Numbered from the stretch's first letter, positions 52,031 through 61,949 are shown. The stretch is 64,000 nucleotides of DNA from CPC320 sp002336405 (GCA_949372595.1 CASIAN010000006.1:1-64000); one strand, 5' to 3'. Translations and numbers: made by a program. The notes: generated by a model from the letters alone, not told the origin.

Positions 52031-53230
52031 ATGACACTTTCACAAGGCCGCTCTTATCTTGCGATCCCCGGCCCGTCAGTTGTGCCCGATCAGGTTTTGC
52101 AGGCCATGCACCGGGCCGCACCGAATATTTATGAGGGGGCTCTGGTTGAACTGACCCATGGGCTGATACCTGATTTGCGCAAAGTGGCGCGGACCCAAGG
52201 CGAGGTTGCGATGTATATCGCCAATGGTCACGGCGCGTGGGAGGCGGCTTTGAGCAATGTTGTCGCAGCCGGAGAACGGGTGCTCTGTGTGGCCACAGGG
52301 CGCTTTGGTATCGGTTGGGGCGAGATGGCACAGGCGCTTGGGATCGAGGTGGACATGGTTGATTTCGGCCTGCATGCGCCGCTGGACCCAGAGCGGATTG
52401 GCGCGGCGCTGCGGCGGGATAACGCCCAACAACTCAAAGCGGTTTTGATCAGCCATGTGGATACCTCGACGTCTTTTGTCAACGATGTGGCCGCTGTGCG
52501 AACCGAATTGGATCGCTTGGGGCATCCCGCATTGTTGATGGTCGATTGTATTGCCTCGTTGGCCTGTGATCGCTTTGAGATGGACGCCTGGGGGGTCGAT
52601 GTGATGGTGTCTGCCAGCCAAAAAGGATTGATGCTGCCGCCGGGGATGGGGTTTGTATTTTTCAATGACCGGGCGGCGCAAGCCCGCAAGGCGATGGCGC
52701 GTGTCAGTCGCTATTGGGATTGGCAACCGCGCAGCCGCCCGGAGCTTTATTACGAGTATTTTAACGGTACCGCCCTGACCCATCATCTGTATGGGTTGCG
52801 GGTATCGCTTGATATGCTGCACGAAGAAGGAATGGAGCAGGTTTGGGCACGTCATGAAACGTTGGCGCAAGCAATCTGGGCGGCCTGTGATGCTTGGTCA
52901 TCTGGAGGTGATCTGAGGCTCAACGTGGTGGATCCGGCGCATCGCAGTCGTGCGGTGACGGCGGCTGCGCTGACGGCCCCTGATGCAACACGACTGCGCC
53001 AATGGCTCAGTGAACGGGCCGGTGTCACGCTTGGTATCGGTTTGGGCATGGCCCCTCCCGGCGATCCCGCCTGCGATGGGTTTTTTCGTTTTGGTCATAT
53101 GGGCCATGTCAATGCGCATATGGTGCTGGGTATGCTGTCTTCGGTTCAGGCTGGGATGGCGGCTCTTGGCATTGCATATGGGGCTGGCGGGATAGACGCC
53201 GCCACTGCGATTGTTGCACACCGCGCCTGA
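52031..53230 (+). CDS. Class V aminotransferase, serine/alanine-glyoxylate type
   Basis: A 399-residue PLP enzyme. The start YLAIPGPSVVPDQVLQAMHR is the family's GP-proline loop. A GHGAWEAALSNV cofactor loop, the PLP Asp in LLMVDCIASLA, and the Schiff-base lysine in SASQKGLMLPPGMGF all appear in order. Such enzymes use glyoxylate as amino acceptor with serine, alanine or aspartate as donor. The very end of the gene is part of a 23-bp tandem duplication (53210-53255), so its last residues IVAHRA and stop have a second copy beyond the stop. The gene is intact. Confidence 0.85.
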   Translation: MTLSQGRSYLAIPGPSVVPDQVLQAMHRAAPNIYEGALVELTHGLIPDLRKVARTQGEVAMYIANGHGAWEAALSNVVAAGERVLCVATGRFGIGWGEMAQALGIEVDMVDFGLHAPLDPERIGAALRRDNAQQLKAVLISHVDTSTSFVNDVAAVRTELDRLGHPALLMVDCIASLACDRFEMDAWGVDVMVSASQKGLMLPPGMGFVFFNDRAAQARKAMARVSRYWDWQPRSRPELYYEYFNGTALTHHLYGLRVSLDMLHEEGMEQVWARHETLAQAIWAACDAWSSGGDLRLNVVDPAHRSRAVTAAALTAPDATRLRQWLSERAGVTLGIGLGMAPPGDPACDGFFRFGHMGHVNAHMVLGMLSSVQAGMAALGIAYGAGGIDAATAIVAHRA

Positions 53231-53279
53231 GTATTGTTGCACACCGCGCCTGAGTATTGTGGCGCATATTGTCCTGAAT
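53210..53279. repeat. 23-bp tandem repeat at the end of the aminotransferase gene
   Basis: ATTGTTGCACACCGCGCCTG followed by AGT occurs twice in perfect tandem (53210-53232, 53233-53255), with a third, degenerate copy (ATTGTGGCGCATATTGTCCT onward) to 53279. The first copy encodes the last residues and the TGA of the gene; the repeats then repeat that stop. Confidence 0.8.
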
Positions 53280-53304
53280 ACTGTGCTGTAACGGCCCCAA
53301 ACCG

Positions 53305-54414
53305 CTAACCTTGGCGGGCCTGTTGCAGGGCCAGCGGCAAGGCTTTGGCCAGCAGCTGCATATTTTTGGCGGTGCCGGTGCTTATGCGGATACAGCGGTT
53401 TTGTGGCGCAACAAACGGCATCCGAACAAAAATGCCCTGCTCCAGAAGTGCCGCCAAAACCCTCTGGGCAAATGCGCCGTCCTGTTGGCAATCTACAGCA
53501 ACAAAATTGGTCGCTGAGGGCAGGGTGGATAAGCCGTTGTCGCGGGCGATCGTGTTTATTGATGTTCGGCTTGACGCGGCCTGCGCGCGGACGACATCCA
53601 GCCAGTTGGTATCGTTCAACGCAGCCAGCGCCCCGGCCTGCGCGGCCCGGTTCATGCCAAAATGGTTGCGAATTTTGTCAAAGCTGCGGATCAGATCTCG
53701 CTGACCGATGGCATAGCCCACCCGCGCGCCTGCCATGCCGTAACCCTTGGAGAAGGTGCGCATTCGGATCAGTCGGGGATCGTTGATATCAATGGCTGGC
53801 GCAACCCCGTCGGGGGCAAATTCGATATAGGCCTCGTCCAGTACTAAAAGGCAGCCTTCAGGCAGCGCCTCTAGGGCGGTGGTAATGGTTTGGGCGGGAT
53901 GCCAGGTGCCCATCGGATTGTCGGGATTGGCCAGATAGACCAGTTTCGCACCAACCTGTGCGGCCTTTGCCATCAGCGCCACAGGATCTTCGTGATCCTC
54001 TCGGTAGGGTACTTTGTGCAGGGTGCCGCCAAAGCCGAGCACATGATAGTTGAACGTCGGATAGGCCCCGTCTGAGGTTACCACGGCGTCACCCGGTCCG
54101 ACCAACATCCGCACGATATACGACAACAGCCCGTCGATGCCTTCGCCAACGACCAGATTGTCGGTGCCAATGTTGTGATATGCTGCCAGCGCCGTGCTTA
54201 GATCGTGGCTGGTGGGGTCTCCGTACTGCCAGATGTGAGCAGCAGCATCGCGCATCGCCTGTATGGCGTTTGGTGAGGGGCCAAAGACGCTCTCATTTGC
54301 GCCCAAGCGGGCGAGAAACGCGGCGCCTCTTTCGCGCTCTTGGGCCTCTGGGCCGACAAAGGGCACTGTTGCGGGAAGGCTATCGACTAGCTGGGTGTAT
54401 CTTGGATATGACAT
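53305..54414 (-). CDS. Histidinol-phosphate aminotransferase-like class I/II aminotransferase
   Basis: A 369-residue fold-type I PLP enzyme of the HisC/Cobc-like branch. It has ARLGANESVFGPSPNAIQAM near the start (substrate-binding LxxNE), YLANPDNPMGTWHPAQ, VLDEAYIEFA (PLP Asp and Tyr) and the Schiff-base lysine in TFSKGYGMAGARVGYAIGQ, then the C-terminal Arg in RISTGTAKNM. It may act in histidine synthesis, but the rest of the his operon is not here and other amino acids are possible. It converges on the class V aminotransferase gene. Confidence 0.82.
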   Translation of the reverse strand: MSYPRYTQLVDSLPATVPFVGPEAQERERGAAFLARLGANESVFGPSPNAIQAMRDAAAHIWQYGDPTSHDLSTALAAYHNIGTDNLVVGEGIDGLLSYIVRMLVGPGDAVVTSDGAYPTFNYHVLGFGGTLHKVPYREDHEDPVALMAKAAQVGAKLVYLANPDNPMGTWHPAQTITTALEALPEGCLLVLDEAYIEFAPDGVAPAIDINDPRLIRMRTFSKGYGMAGARVGYAIGQRDLIRSFDKIRNHFGMNRAAQAGALAALNDTNWLDVVRAQAASSRTSINTIARDNGLSTLPSATNFVAVDCQQDGAFAQRVLAALLEQGIFVRMPFVAPQNRCIRISTGTAKNMQLLAKALPLALQQARQG

Positions 54415-54620
54415 GCTACGATTTACACCGAATGGAAAACAAAGGGCAAGACCAATGATATGGTGCTTTGCGGTGGGTCAGTGTGCCCTCAGGGGGCATC
54501 TTTTGGTTTATGTCTGGCCCGTTTCACGGATGGTAGAGGCGAGCTAGTAAAGTGATCTTGCCGCTTGACGCTCAGCATGCAAAACGTCACTTTCGCCCAA
54601 TACAACGTCAGGAGACGCAT

Positions 54621-55907
54621 TTGTCCAATACACCGCCACCGTTTGCCGCATATGAGTGGATGATTGCTTGGCGTTATTTGCGCGCCAAACGCGCCGAAGG
54701 CGGTGTCAGCGTGATGACATGGATAAGCCTAATCGGCATCACTCTGGCGGTTTTTGCGCTGATAGCCACTTTGTCGGTGCGGTCTGGATTTCGGGCAGAG
54801 TTTGTGGCTACGATCCTTGGGGCTAATGCACATGCCACAGTGTATCAGGGGGCAACAGTAAACGAAAATGGCCAGTTGGATCGGTTGATCTATGAGTATG
54901 AGGCCATCGCTGCCAGCTTGCGCCAAGTGTCTGGGGTAAGTCGTGTGGCACCGTTGATCAAAGGGCAGGTGATGGCTTCCCGCCTCGGGCGCAATAGTGG
55001 CGTCGAAGTTTTCGGGATTAGTTTTGAAAATCTGCTGACCCTACCCCGTATTGCCCGTCCAGAAAGCTATGCGGGTGATATCAATCGCTTTCAGAGCGGG
55101 GTTGCAATCGGATCGGGGGTCGCCCGCGAACTGGGGGTGATCGTTGGTGATAAAATCAAGCTCATGTCCCCCGATGGGGTCAAGACCGCCTTTGGCACCA
55201 GCCCCCGGGTTAAAAGCTATGTTGTGGGCTATATTTTCACCGCGGGGCGCTATGACATTGACCGTACCCGTATTTATATGCCGTTTGCTGCGGCGCAAAG
55301 TTTTTTCAACTCTGAGGGTGCCGCCAATGAGTTCGAGGTGATGGTGGTCGATCCCGAAGCGGTCGATGCGCTGATGCCTGCCCTGCAAGCGGCCGCCGGT
55401 GATAACGCGCTGATCTGGACTTGGCGGCAGGCCTCGAGCAGTTTTCTCAAAGCGCTTACAATCGAGGATAATGTGATGTTTATCATCATGTCCATTCTGG
55501 TGCTGATCGCCGCAATGAATATCGTTTCAGGGTTGATTATGCTGGTCAAGAACAAGGGCCGGGACATTGGAATTTTGCGTACAATGGGTTTGAGCGAGGG
55601 GGCTGTGATGCGGATATTCTTTATTTGTGGCGCCTCTATCGGACTATTGGGCACCCTGTGCGGCGTGCTGTTTGGAGTTGCGTTTACGCTTTATATCGAC
55701 ACGATATTTTCTGCGGTCAATTACCTTGCTGGTGGCGGGGTTTGGGACCCGTCTATTCGCGGCTTGTATAATGTTCCAGCCAAGTTGCAATTCGGCGATG
55801 TGATAACAGCCATTGGCTTGTCGCTGTCGCTGTCGTTTGTCGTGACGATCTTTCCTGCAAGGCGTGCGGCGCGGTTAAATCCGGTTGAGGCGCTGCGGTA
55901 TGAGTGA
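54621..55907 (+). CDS. lolC: Lipoprotein-releasing ABC permease LolC/LolE
   Basis: The membrane part of the LolCDE machine that lifts lipoproteins from the inner membrane. It has four membrane helices, one near residues 30-50 and three after about residue 290 (MFIIMSILVLIAAMNIVSGL; FFICGASIGLLGTLCGVLFG; ALSLSLSFVVTIFP-like), with a large periplasmic domain between. The FtsX-like permease motif GRDIGILRTMGLSEGAVMRI is present. I place the start at TTG 54621 because AGGAGA lies six bases before it and the preceding 23 residues are not family-like. Its last codons overlap lolD by eight bases. Confidence 0.9.
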   Translation: MSNTPPPFAAYEWMIAWRYLRAKRAEGGVSVMTWISLIGITLAVFALIATLSVRSGFRAEFVATILGANAHATVYQGATVNENGQLDRLIYEYEAIAASLRQVSGVSRVAPLIKGQVMASRLGRNSGVEVFGISFENLLTLPRIARPESYAGDINRFQSGVAIGSGVARELGVIVGDKIKLMSPDGVKTAFGTSPRVKSYVVGYIFTAGRYDIDRTRIYMPFAAAQSFFNSEGAANEFEVMVVDPEAVDALMPALQAAAGDNALIWTWRQASSSFLKALTIEDNVMFIIMSILVLIAAMNIVSGLIMLVKNKGRDIGILRTMGLSEGAVMRIFFICGASIGLLGTLCGVLFGVAFTLYIDTIFSAVNYLAGGGVWDPSIRGLYNVPAKLQFGDVITAIGLSLSLSFVVTIFPARRAARLNPVEALRYE

Positions 55908-56592
55908 CAATATTTTACGTCTGCAGGGAATCGAAAAAGCCTATAACCGCGGATTGGACGGTGAAGTCACAGTCTTAAAAGCGCTGGATTTGGCAATCGC
56001 GCCTGCGCAAGTGGTGGCCTTGGTGGCCCCTTCCGGGGCTGGAAAATCCACGCTGCTGCATATTGCAGGTTTGTTGGATACGGCCGATTCAGGTCAGGTC
56101 GAAATTGACGGTGTCGATATGCGTGGGCTTGATGATAAAGCCCGCACGGCGCTGCGCCGCCAAGATATTGGGTTTATCTATCAGTTCCATCACTTGTTGC
56201 CCGAGTTTTCAGCGCTGGAAAATATTGTTATTCCTCAGTTGGCCAATAATGTTGCGCCCGCTCAGGCACGTGATTATGCGATGGATCTGCTGGCCAAGGT
56301 TGGTATCGCAGATCGGGCGGGGCACCGGCCGGCGGCTCTGTCGGGGGGGGAACAACAGCGGGTGGCCTTTTGTCGGGCGCTGGCGAACCGGCCCAAACTG
56401 CTTTTGGCTGATGAGCCGACGGGAAACCTTGATCCGGCAACGTCGGACACGGTTTTTACATTGCTGTTGCAACTGGTGCGCGACACTGGCCTATCGGCGC
56501 TGATTGCAACGCATAACCTTGACCTTGCTGGCCGCATGGACCAGACGCTGCGCTTGGATCAAGGACAAATCTCAATCGTACAAAGGATCTAA
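55900..56592 (+). CDS. lolD: Lipoprotein-releasing ABC ATPase LolD
   Basis: The ATPase of LolCDE. A 230-residue ATP-binding protein with Walker A VALVAPSGAGKSTLLHIAGL, the Q-loop GFIYQFHHLLPEFSALEN (the FHHLLPEF motif typical of LolD), signature ALSGGEQQRVAFCRALAN, Walker B LLLADEPTGNLDP and the switch His IATHNLDLAGRM. The ATG at 55900 lies in the lolC frame end, so the two are translationally coupled. A single LolC/E-type permease gene beside it suggests the alphaproteobacterial version with a permease homodimer, which is inference. Confidence 0.93.
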   Translation: MSDNILRLQGIEKAYNRGLDGEVTVLKALDLAIAPAQVVALVAPSGAGKSTLLHIAGLLDTADSGQVEIDGVDMRGLDDKARTALRRQDIGFIYQFHHLLPEFSALENIVIPQLANNVAPAQARDYAMDLLAKVGIADRAGHRPAALSGGEQQRVAFCRALANRPKLLLADEPTGNLDPATSDTVFTLLLQLVRDTGLSALIATHNLDLAGRMDQTLRLDQGQISIVQRI

Positions 56593-56593
56593 C

Positions 56594-57571
56594 ATGCCCC
56601 TTCTTTCGCTTGATGATATCGAGGCGACAACCTTTCAAGCACTCAGCGCCCATGGCGCCGACGACTGGATTGCCCATTCGGTGGCAGATGCCGTGCGTAA
56701 GGCCGAAGCTGTGGGCAACCGGATTTGCGGATTGTACTATCTGGAAAGTTACTGCCTGCAATTGACCTCTGGTCGCGTGGATGGGCGGGTCGCACCGGTT
56801 GTTTCGCGTCCCAAACCGGGGGTGGTCGAGGTTGATGCAGGGTTCGGCTTTGCCCAACCTGCTTTTGCGCGTGGTTTGCCCGAGGCGATTGCCGCAGCGC
56901 GTGCGTGTGGCACTGCGTCTCTGGCGATTTGTCATGCTCATACCTGCACCTCGCTGGGGTATTTTACCGCTCAGATTGCGCAGGCAGGCCTGATTGGTCT
57001 GGGCCTGACCAATGCCTCGCCGATTGTGGCACCACCCGGCGGTAAGAGCCGGGTGATCGGTACCAATCCGATCGCCTTTGCCGTGCCCGACGGGCAGGGT
57101 GGCATCGCGATGCAATTTGACCAGTCGACCACAACCGTGGCGCTGGGCAAAATCACCATGGCAAAAGCTGCGGGCGAACGTATTCCCGAAGGCTGGGCGA
57201 TTGATGCAGATGGTGCGCCGACCACAGATCCCGAGGCCGCGCTTGCAGGATCTCTGGTATCAATGGGTGGCTATAAGGGATGGGGGTTCGGTTTGATGGC
57301 GGAATTGCTGGCCGCTGGCATGACCGGTGGCACGGTGTCGCGCAACGTCACACCGCTGAAAGCGCCAACGGGGGCACCCCATGATCTGGGCCAGTATTAT
57401 CTGCTTATAGATCCGGATGTATCTGGTGCGTTTTTTGACCGGATGTCGTTGGTTGCCGAGGGTGTTGCACTTGATCCCGGTGCGCGGATGCCGGGGCAAA
57501 ACATGCAACCGGCAGCGCATGTGGACGTGCCCGACAGCCTGTGGGAAATGGTGTGTAAGTTGGCGCAATAG
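56594..57571 (+). CDS. Malate/L-lactate dehydrogenase-family oxidoreductase (LDH2)
   Basis: A 325-residue NAD(P)-dependent enzyme of the LDH2/MDH2 (YlbC, DpkA) fold. It has the family start LSLDDIEATTFQALSAHGAD, the catalytic His in LAICHAHTCTSLGYFTAQIA, the NASPIVAPPGGKSRVIGTNP loop and GGYKGWGFGLMAELLAAGM. Members reduce 2-oxo acids or cyclic imines such as piperideine-2-carboxylate or pyrroline-2-carboxylate; which one cannot be told here. ATG 56594 starts one base after the lolD stop, with AAAGGATC over the junction. It probably rides on the lol transcript. Confidence 0.8.
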   Translation: MPLLSLDDIEATTFQALSAHGADDWIAHSVADAVRKAEAVGNRICGLYYLESYCLQLTSGRVDGRVAPVVSRPKPGVVEVDAGFGFAQPAFARGLPEAIAAARACGTASLAICHAHTCTSLGYFTAQIAQAGLIGLGLTNASPIVAPPGGKSRVIGTNPIAFAVPDGQGGIAMQFDQSTTTVALGKITMAKAAGERIPEGWAIDADGAPTTDPEAALAGSLVSMGGYKGWGFGLMAELLAAGMTGGTVSRNVTPLKAPTGAPHDLGQYYLLIDPDVSGAFFDRMSLVAEGVALDPGARMPGQNMQPAAHVDVPDSLWEMVCKLAQ

Positions 57572-57763
57572 GCTGGATTGATAAACGTGGGGGAGCCCTA
57601 GGCAGGGGTGTAAGTCGCTTGAAACAGCGCAAGTTGCTTTGATAAAGATAGCGGCATGATGTTGACCCCGCGTGCGGATAATCTTGCCAGCTCAGTTTGC
57701 CCCATACGTTTCCCAGACCGTTAAAAAGGCCCGGTCGACATTGAAAGACAGTGCGTTTTGGGG

Positions 57764-58204
57764 TTATGCCTGTTGCGTGATCCAGACACCAAGCGCCATG
57801 ACCGAAATACCCAAACTGCGCATTGGCGTCAGAGCCGTCGCATTCGCGCCAAAAAGCGCGAAGTGATCAATTGCAGCAGCGCTGGCCAACTGCCCTAACA
57901 AAACGAAAAATACCGCATTACCAACGCCAAAATGTGGCGAAATAAACGTAATGGAAAGCATGTAAAATGCGGCGAGCACCCCGGCGAAAAATAGATGTTT
58001 TGGCGCCGTTATCAGCGTGATCAGGGATATGCCGCCGGTGAGACTGCAAATTGCAGCTGCGGCGATCATCGCGACCAGCAAAAGGATCACAACCGCGCCC
58101 GCGGGATTGCCGATTATTTTCCCCAGTGCGGCGTTCAGAGCCGCCATCAGAGGAATGCCCAGACCAGCGGCCAGCATAATAACGGCATAGGTTGAATACG
58201 ACAT
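57764..58204 (-). CDS. DMT-type small permease (DUF606/YdcZ family)
   Basis: A 146-residue protein with five hydrophobic helices, beginning YAVIMLAAGLGIPLMAALNA and continuing AGAVVILLLVAMIAAAAICS. Later helices include AAFYMLSITFISPHFG and SLGISVMALGVWITQ. This is one half of the ten-helix drug/metabolite transporter fold, as in DUF606 proteins. Such proteins work as homodimers or paired subunits; the substrate is unknown. ATG 58204 (MSYSTYAVIM) has GAAAGGCT upstream on its strand. It stands before parE on the reverse strand. Confidence 0.78.
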   Translation of the reverse strand: MSYSTYAVIMLAAGLGIPLMAALNAALGKIIGNPAGAVVILLLVAMIAAAAICSLTGGISLITLITAPKHLFFAGVLAAFYMLSITFISPHFGVGNAVFFVLLGQLASAAAIDHFALFGANATALTPMRSLGISVMALGVWITQQA

Positions 58205-58288
58205 CTTGAAAGCCTCTTTTGATTTCAAACACCGGCGGTTATGGCGCCTGCACCACCTGGGCTGTCAGCCGAATTCAAAGGGTCAGTG

Positions 58289-60247
58289 TCAAACGTCAAG
58301 TTCTTGCACAAAGCGCGCATTCTCCTGAATGTACTGAAACCGCAGCTCCGGTTTTTTGCCCATCAGACGCTCGACCAGATCGCCGGTTTCGCCGGGTTCA
58401 TCCTCATCAATGCTGACCCGGATCAGTTTGCGGCTGATTGGATCCATTGTGGTCTCTTTAAGATCTTTGGCGTCCATTTCGCCGAGACCTTTAAAGCGGC
58501 TGACGTCAATTTTTCCCTTGCCGCCAAGGCCTTTTTCCATCCATTGGTCACGCTCGGCCTCATCGACACAATAGACGCGCTTGGCGCCTTGGGTCAGCCG
58601 AAACAGCGGTGGACACGCCAGATACAGGTGTCCGGCGTCAATCATTGGCCGCATCTGGGTGAAAAAGAACGTCATCAAAAGCGCTGCGATATGGGCGCCG
58701 TCGACATCGGCGTCGGTCATGATGATGATTTTGTCATAACGCAGATCATCGAGATTGAACCGTGTGCCCAGATTGACCCCCATCGCCTGCGATAAATCGC
58801 TGATTTCCTGATTGGTGCCAATTTTAGAACTGGCCGCACCCAAAACGTTGAGGATCTTGCCGCGCAGGGGCAACAGCGCTTGCACTTTACGGTTGCGCGC
58901 CATTTTGGCCGAGCCGCCGGCGCTGTCGCCTTCGACGAGAAACAACTCTGTACCCTCGCGGGTGGTGGCCGAACAATCGACCAGTTTTCCGGGCAGGCGC
59001 AGACGTTTGGTGGCCGTTTTACGCTGAGTTTCCTTCTCTTGCCGCCGGCGCAGGCGTTCTTCGGCGCGCAGTACTATGAAATCCAAGATCGCTCCGGCAG
59101 ATTTGGTATCGGCCGCCAGCCAGTTGTCAAAGTGATCGCGGACGGCGTTTTCTACAAGGCGTTGGGCTTCGGTGGTGGCCAGACGGTCTTTGGTCTGGCC
59201 GACAAATTCCGGCTCGCTTATAAAGCAACTGACCAGCGCACAGCCGCCTGTGATCAGATCATCGCGGGTGATTTGCGCGGCTTTTTTATTGTTTGACAGC
59301 TCGCCATAAGCGCGCATGCCCTTGAGAATTGCCGCCCAAAATCCCGCCTCATGGGTGCCGCCTTCGGGGGTGGGAACCGTGTTGCAATAAGACTGAATAA
59401 ACCCGTCCCGCGCCGGGGTCCAGTTTATTGCCCATTCTACCTTGCCCGGTACGCTAAATTTTTCCTGAAAATCAACAGTGCCGGCGAAGGGCTTTTCGGC
59501 GTATGTGGTTGCGTTTCCAAGGGTTTCGCGTAGATAATCAGCCAGACCGCCTGGAAAGTGGAACACGGCTTCTTGTGGGGTTTCGCCATCCGAAATGGCT
59601 GATTTCCAACGGATTTCCACCCCGGAAAACAGATAGGCTTTTGAGCGGACCATTTTCAGCAAGCGTGCCGGTTTAAAGCGGTGTGACCCAAAAATCTGTT
59701 CATCGGCATGAAAGGTCACCGTGGTGCCACGCCGGTTTGGGGCCGTACCAATTTTCGCCACGGGCCCCAGTGGAATGCCACGCGAAAAGCATTGTTCGAA
59801 CAGCTCTTTGTTGCGGGCCACCTCAACCACCATCTTGTCGGAGAGCGCGTTCACAACCGAGGCGCCCACACCGTGCAGACCGCCCGAGGTCTGATAGGCT
59901 TTGCCGGAAAACTTGCCGCCTGAATGCAGCGTGCATAGGATCACTTCCAGCGCAGATTTATCTTTGAACTTGGGGTGAGGGTCAACAGGGATACCGCGGC
60001 CGTTGTCGCGGATGGTCACGGCGTAATCCGCGTGCAATTCAACCTCGATGCGGTTGGCATGACCTGCGACTGCCTCATCCATTGAATTGTCGAGCACCTC
60101 GGCCACGAGATGGTGCAACGCGCGCTCGTCGGTGCCACCAATATACATGCCGGGCCGTTTGCGCACCGGCTCCAACCCTTCGAGCACCTCGATTGAGGAC
60201 GCGTTATAGTCAGACCCATGGGTGCTGCTGAGAAGATCTTCAGACAT
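58289..60247 (-). CDS. parE: DNA topoisomerase IV subunit B
   Basis: Decatenates daughter chromosomes with ParC. The 652-residue protein has the GHKL ATPase (LDNSMDEAVAGHANRIEV; IRDNGRGIPVDPHPKF; TSGGLHGVGASVVNALSDKM), the transducer domain, and the TOPRIM domain (LFLVEGDSAGGSAKMARNRK and IIMTDADVDGAHIAALLMTF with the DxD metal site). It ends in the ParE-type C-terminus RFKGLGEMDAKDLKETTMDP. Lacking the long GyrB insertion fits ParE rather than gyrase. The gene is intact and alone in its transcription unit; its neighbour, the MATE gene, diverges over 218 bp. Confidence 0.95.
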   Translation of the reverse strand: MSEDLLSSTHGSDYNASSIEVLEGLEPVRKRPGMYIGGTDERALHHLVAEVLDNSMDEAVAGHANRIEVELHADYAVTIRDNGRGIPVDPHPKFKDKSALEVILCTLHSGGKFSGKAYQTSGGLHGVGASVVNALSDKMVVEVARNKELFEQCFSRGIPLGPVAKIGTAPNRRGTTVTFHADEQIFGSHRFKPARLLKMVRSKAYLFSGVEIRWKSAISDGETPQEAVFHFPGGLADYLRETLGNATTYAEKPFAGTVDFQEKFSVPGKVEWAINWTPARDGFIQSYCNTVPTPEGGTHEAGFWAAILKGMRAYGELSNNKKAAQITRDDLITGGCALVSCFISEPEFVGQTKDRLATTEAQRLVENAVRDHFDNWLAADTKSAGAILDFIVLRAEERLRRRQEKETQRKTATKRLRLPGKLVDCSATTREGTELFLVEGDSAGGSAKMARNRKVQALLPLRGKILNVLGAASSKIGTNQEISDLSQAMGVNLGTRFNLDDLRYDKIIIMTDADVDGAHIAALLMTFFFTQMRPMIDAGHLYLACPPLFRLTQGAKRVYCVDEAERDQWMEKGLGGKGKIDVSRFKGLGEMDAKDLKETTMDPISRKLIRVSIDEDEPGETGDLVERLMGKKPELRFQYIQENARFVQELDV

Positions 60248-60465
60248 GTAAGCTGCTCTATTTTTATCTAGTTGCTGCGCAATATGACAGGTTGCAAGCG
60301 CAGGGGAAAGGCTCAGTTCGGTAGGTGGGCAGCATTTTGTAAAAATAGCCTCCTTTGATTTGTATAAGGATGCAGGGCAGAGTGCCTTGAGGGTTGTTCT
60401 AAGGCCTTTTTTTGGGCATGGCTGGTCTAGTTAGGTAATTTTGTTTTTTAGAGTGAGCCGTTTCT

Positions 60466-61818
60466 TTGTCGTTGACCGTCTCCTACCAACAGCATTTTCG
60501 TGCGATTATGCGCCTTGGCTTGCCATTGATTGGCGGTCATCTGGCACATTTTTCGATCGGGATGACCGATACGGTGATGATGGGCTGGCATTCGGTCGCG
60601 GGTTTGGCAGCCTTGGTGCTTGGCAGTACTATGTTTTTTGTTCTGTTTATTTTGGGGGCAGGATTTTCTGCGGCGATTATGCCGCTGGTTGCCAGTGCCG
60701 AGGCACAGGGTGATCAACTGCGTGTCCGGCGCGTGACCCGAATGGGGTTCTGGCTCAGCGCGTTGTACGGGCTTGTGGTGTTGCCGGCCTTTTGGTGGTC
60801 TTCCCCCCTGTTACAAGCCTTTGGTCAACAGCTGTCGCTGGCCGAAGAGGTGCAGCGTTATTTACGGATCGCTGGATTTGCGATTGTCCCGGCGCTGTTG
60901 ATGATGGTGGTTAAATCCTATTTGGCAGCGCTGGAAAAGACCCAAGTGGTCCTGTGGATCACCGTAGGGGGCGTTGGGCTGAACGCTGTGTTGAACTATG
61001 CGCTGATTTTTGGTCATTGGGGGGCGCCTGCGATGGGCATTCAGGGCGCCGCTGTAGCCTCATTGTTGGTCAATCTTGGGCTGTTCTTTGGCGTTGTGTT
61101 TTACGCTTCCAAAACTTCGGCAGAGCACGCATTGTTTCATCGGCTCTGGCGGCTGGACTGGGATGTGTTTGGGGCTGTTGCCCGTATGGGGGTGCCTGTC
61201 GGTCTGACCAGTTTGGCCGAATCCGGTTTGTTTGCAGCCTCGACGATTATGATGGGATGGCTGGGGACGGTGCCGCTGGCGGCTCATGGGATCGCCATAC
61301 AACTCACGGCCGCTACATTCATGATCCACCTTGGGTTGAGCAATGCCGCAACAATCCGGGCAGGAAATGCGCTGGGCCGGCGCGATGAGGGGCATCTGCG
61401 CCGGGGTGCATGGGCGGTGACCGCTGTGGCGATGGCGGTGGTCGCAGTGACAATCTATGCGTTTTTGGCGCACCCCCACACGCTGATCGGATTGTTTTTG
61501 GATGTCAATGACGGGGACCGCGACCTTATTTTACAAACTGGGGCCACGCTTTTGGCGGTGGCGGCGCTGTTTCAGTTGGTCGATTCTGTGCAGGCTATGG
61601 CGCTGGGCCTGTTGCGGGGGGTTCATGATGCCGGAGCGCCTATGGTGATTGCGGGGGTAAGTTATTGGATGATTGGTATTCCAGCCGCCTATTACATGGG
61701 ATTTGTTCTGCAGTGGCAGGGCGTCGGGGTCTGGATGGGGTTGGTGGTCGGTTTGGCAGTTGCTGCGGGTTTGCTTATGGCACGTTTCTGGATCTGGTCT
61801 TGCAAGATTGAGCTCTGA
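60466..61818 (+). CDS. MATE-family multidrug efflux transporter
   Basis: A 450-residue protein with twelve hydrophobic segments in two bundles, typical of NorM/MATE cation-coupled drug exporters. The first helix region reads MRLGLPLIGGHLAHFSIGMT, and the second half begins VARMGVPVGLTSLAESGLFA. The conserved ITLTAATFMIHLGLSNAA-like region (AIQLTAATFMIHLGLSNAAT) is present. The start used is TTG at 60466, with GAGTGAG about ten bases before; an ATG is only found further in (60508). Substrates are unknown. Confidence 0.85.
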   Translation: MSLTVSYQQHFRAIMRLGLPLIGGHLAHFSIGMTDTVMMGWHSVAGLAALVLGSTMFFVLFILGAGFSAAIMPLVASAEAQGDQLRVRRVTRMGFWLSALYGLVVLPAFWWSSPLLQAFGQQLSLAEEVQRYLRIAGFAIVPALLMMVVKSYLAALEKTQVVLWITVGGVGLNAVLNYALIFGHWGAPAMGIQGAAVASLLVNLGLFFGVVFYASKTSAEHALFHRLWRLDWDVFGAVARMGVPVGLTSLAESGLFAASTIMMGWLGTVPLAAHGIAIQLTAATFMIHLGLSNAATIRAGNALGRRDEGHLRRGAWAVTAVAMAVVAVTIYAFLAHPHTLIGLFLDVNDGDRDLILQTGATLLAVAALFQLVDSVQAMALGLLRGVHDAGAPMVIAGVSYWMIGIPAAYYMGFVLQWQGVGVWMGLVVGLAVAAGLLMARFWIWSCKIEL

Positions 61819-61949
61819 CACATACCCACGCAGTGCCACGTTTGGGTCCGCGCTTAAGTCCTCTCATGTCTGCACGGTGGCATAACTGACCTGCGAACAA
61901 CGCCCCTGAAAATAAGGCCAAAGATCAGATCAATATGTGACTGTTCTCG

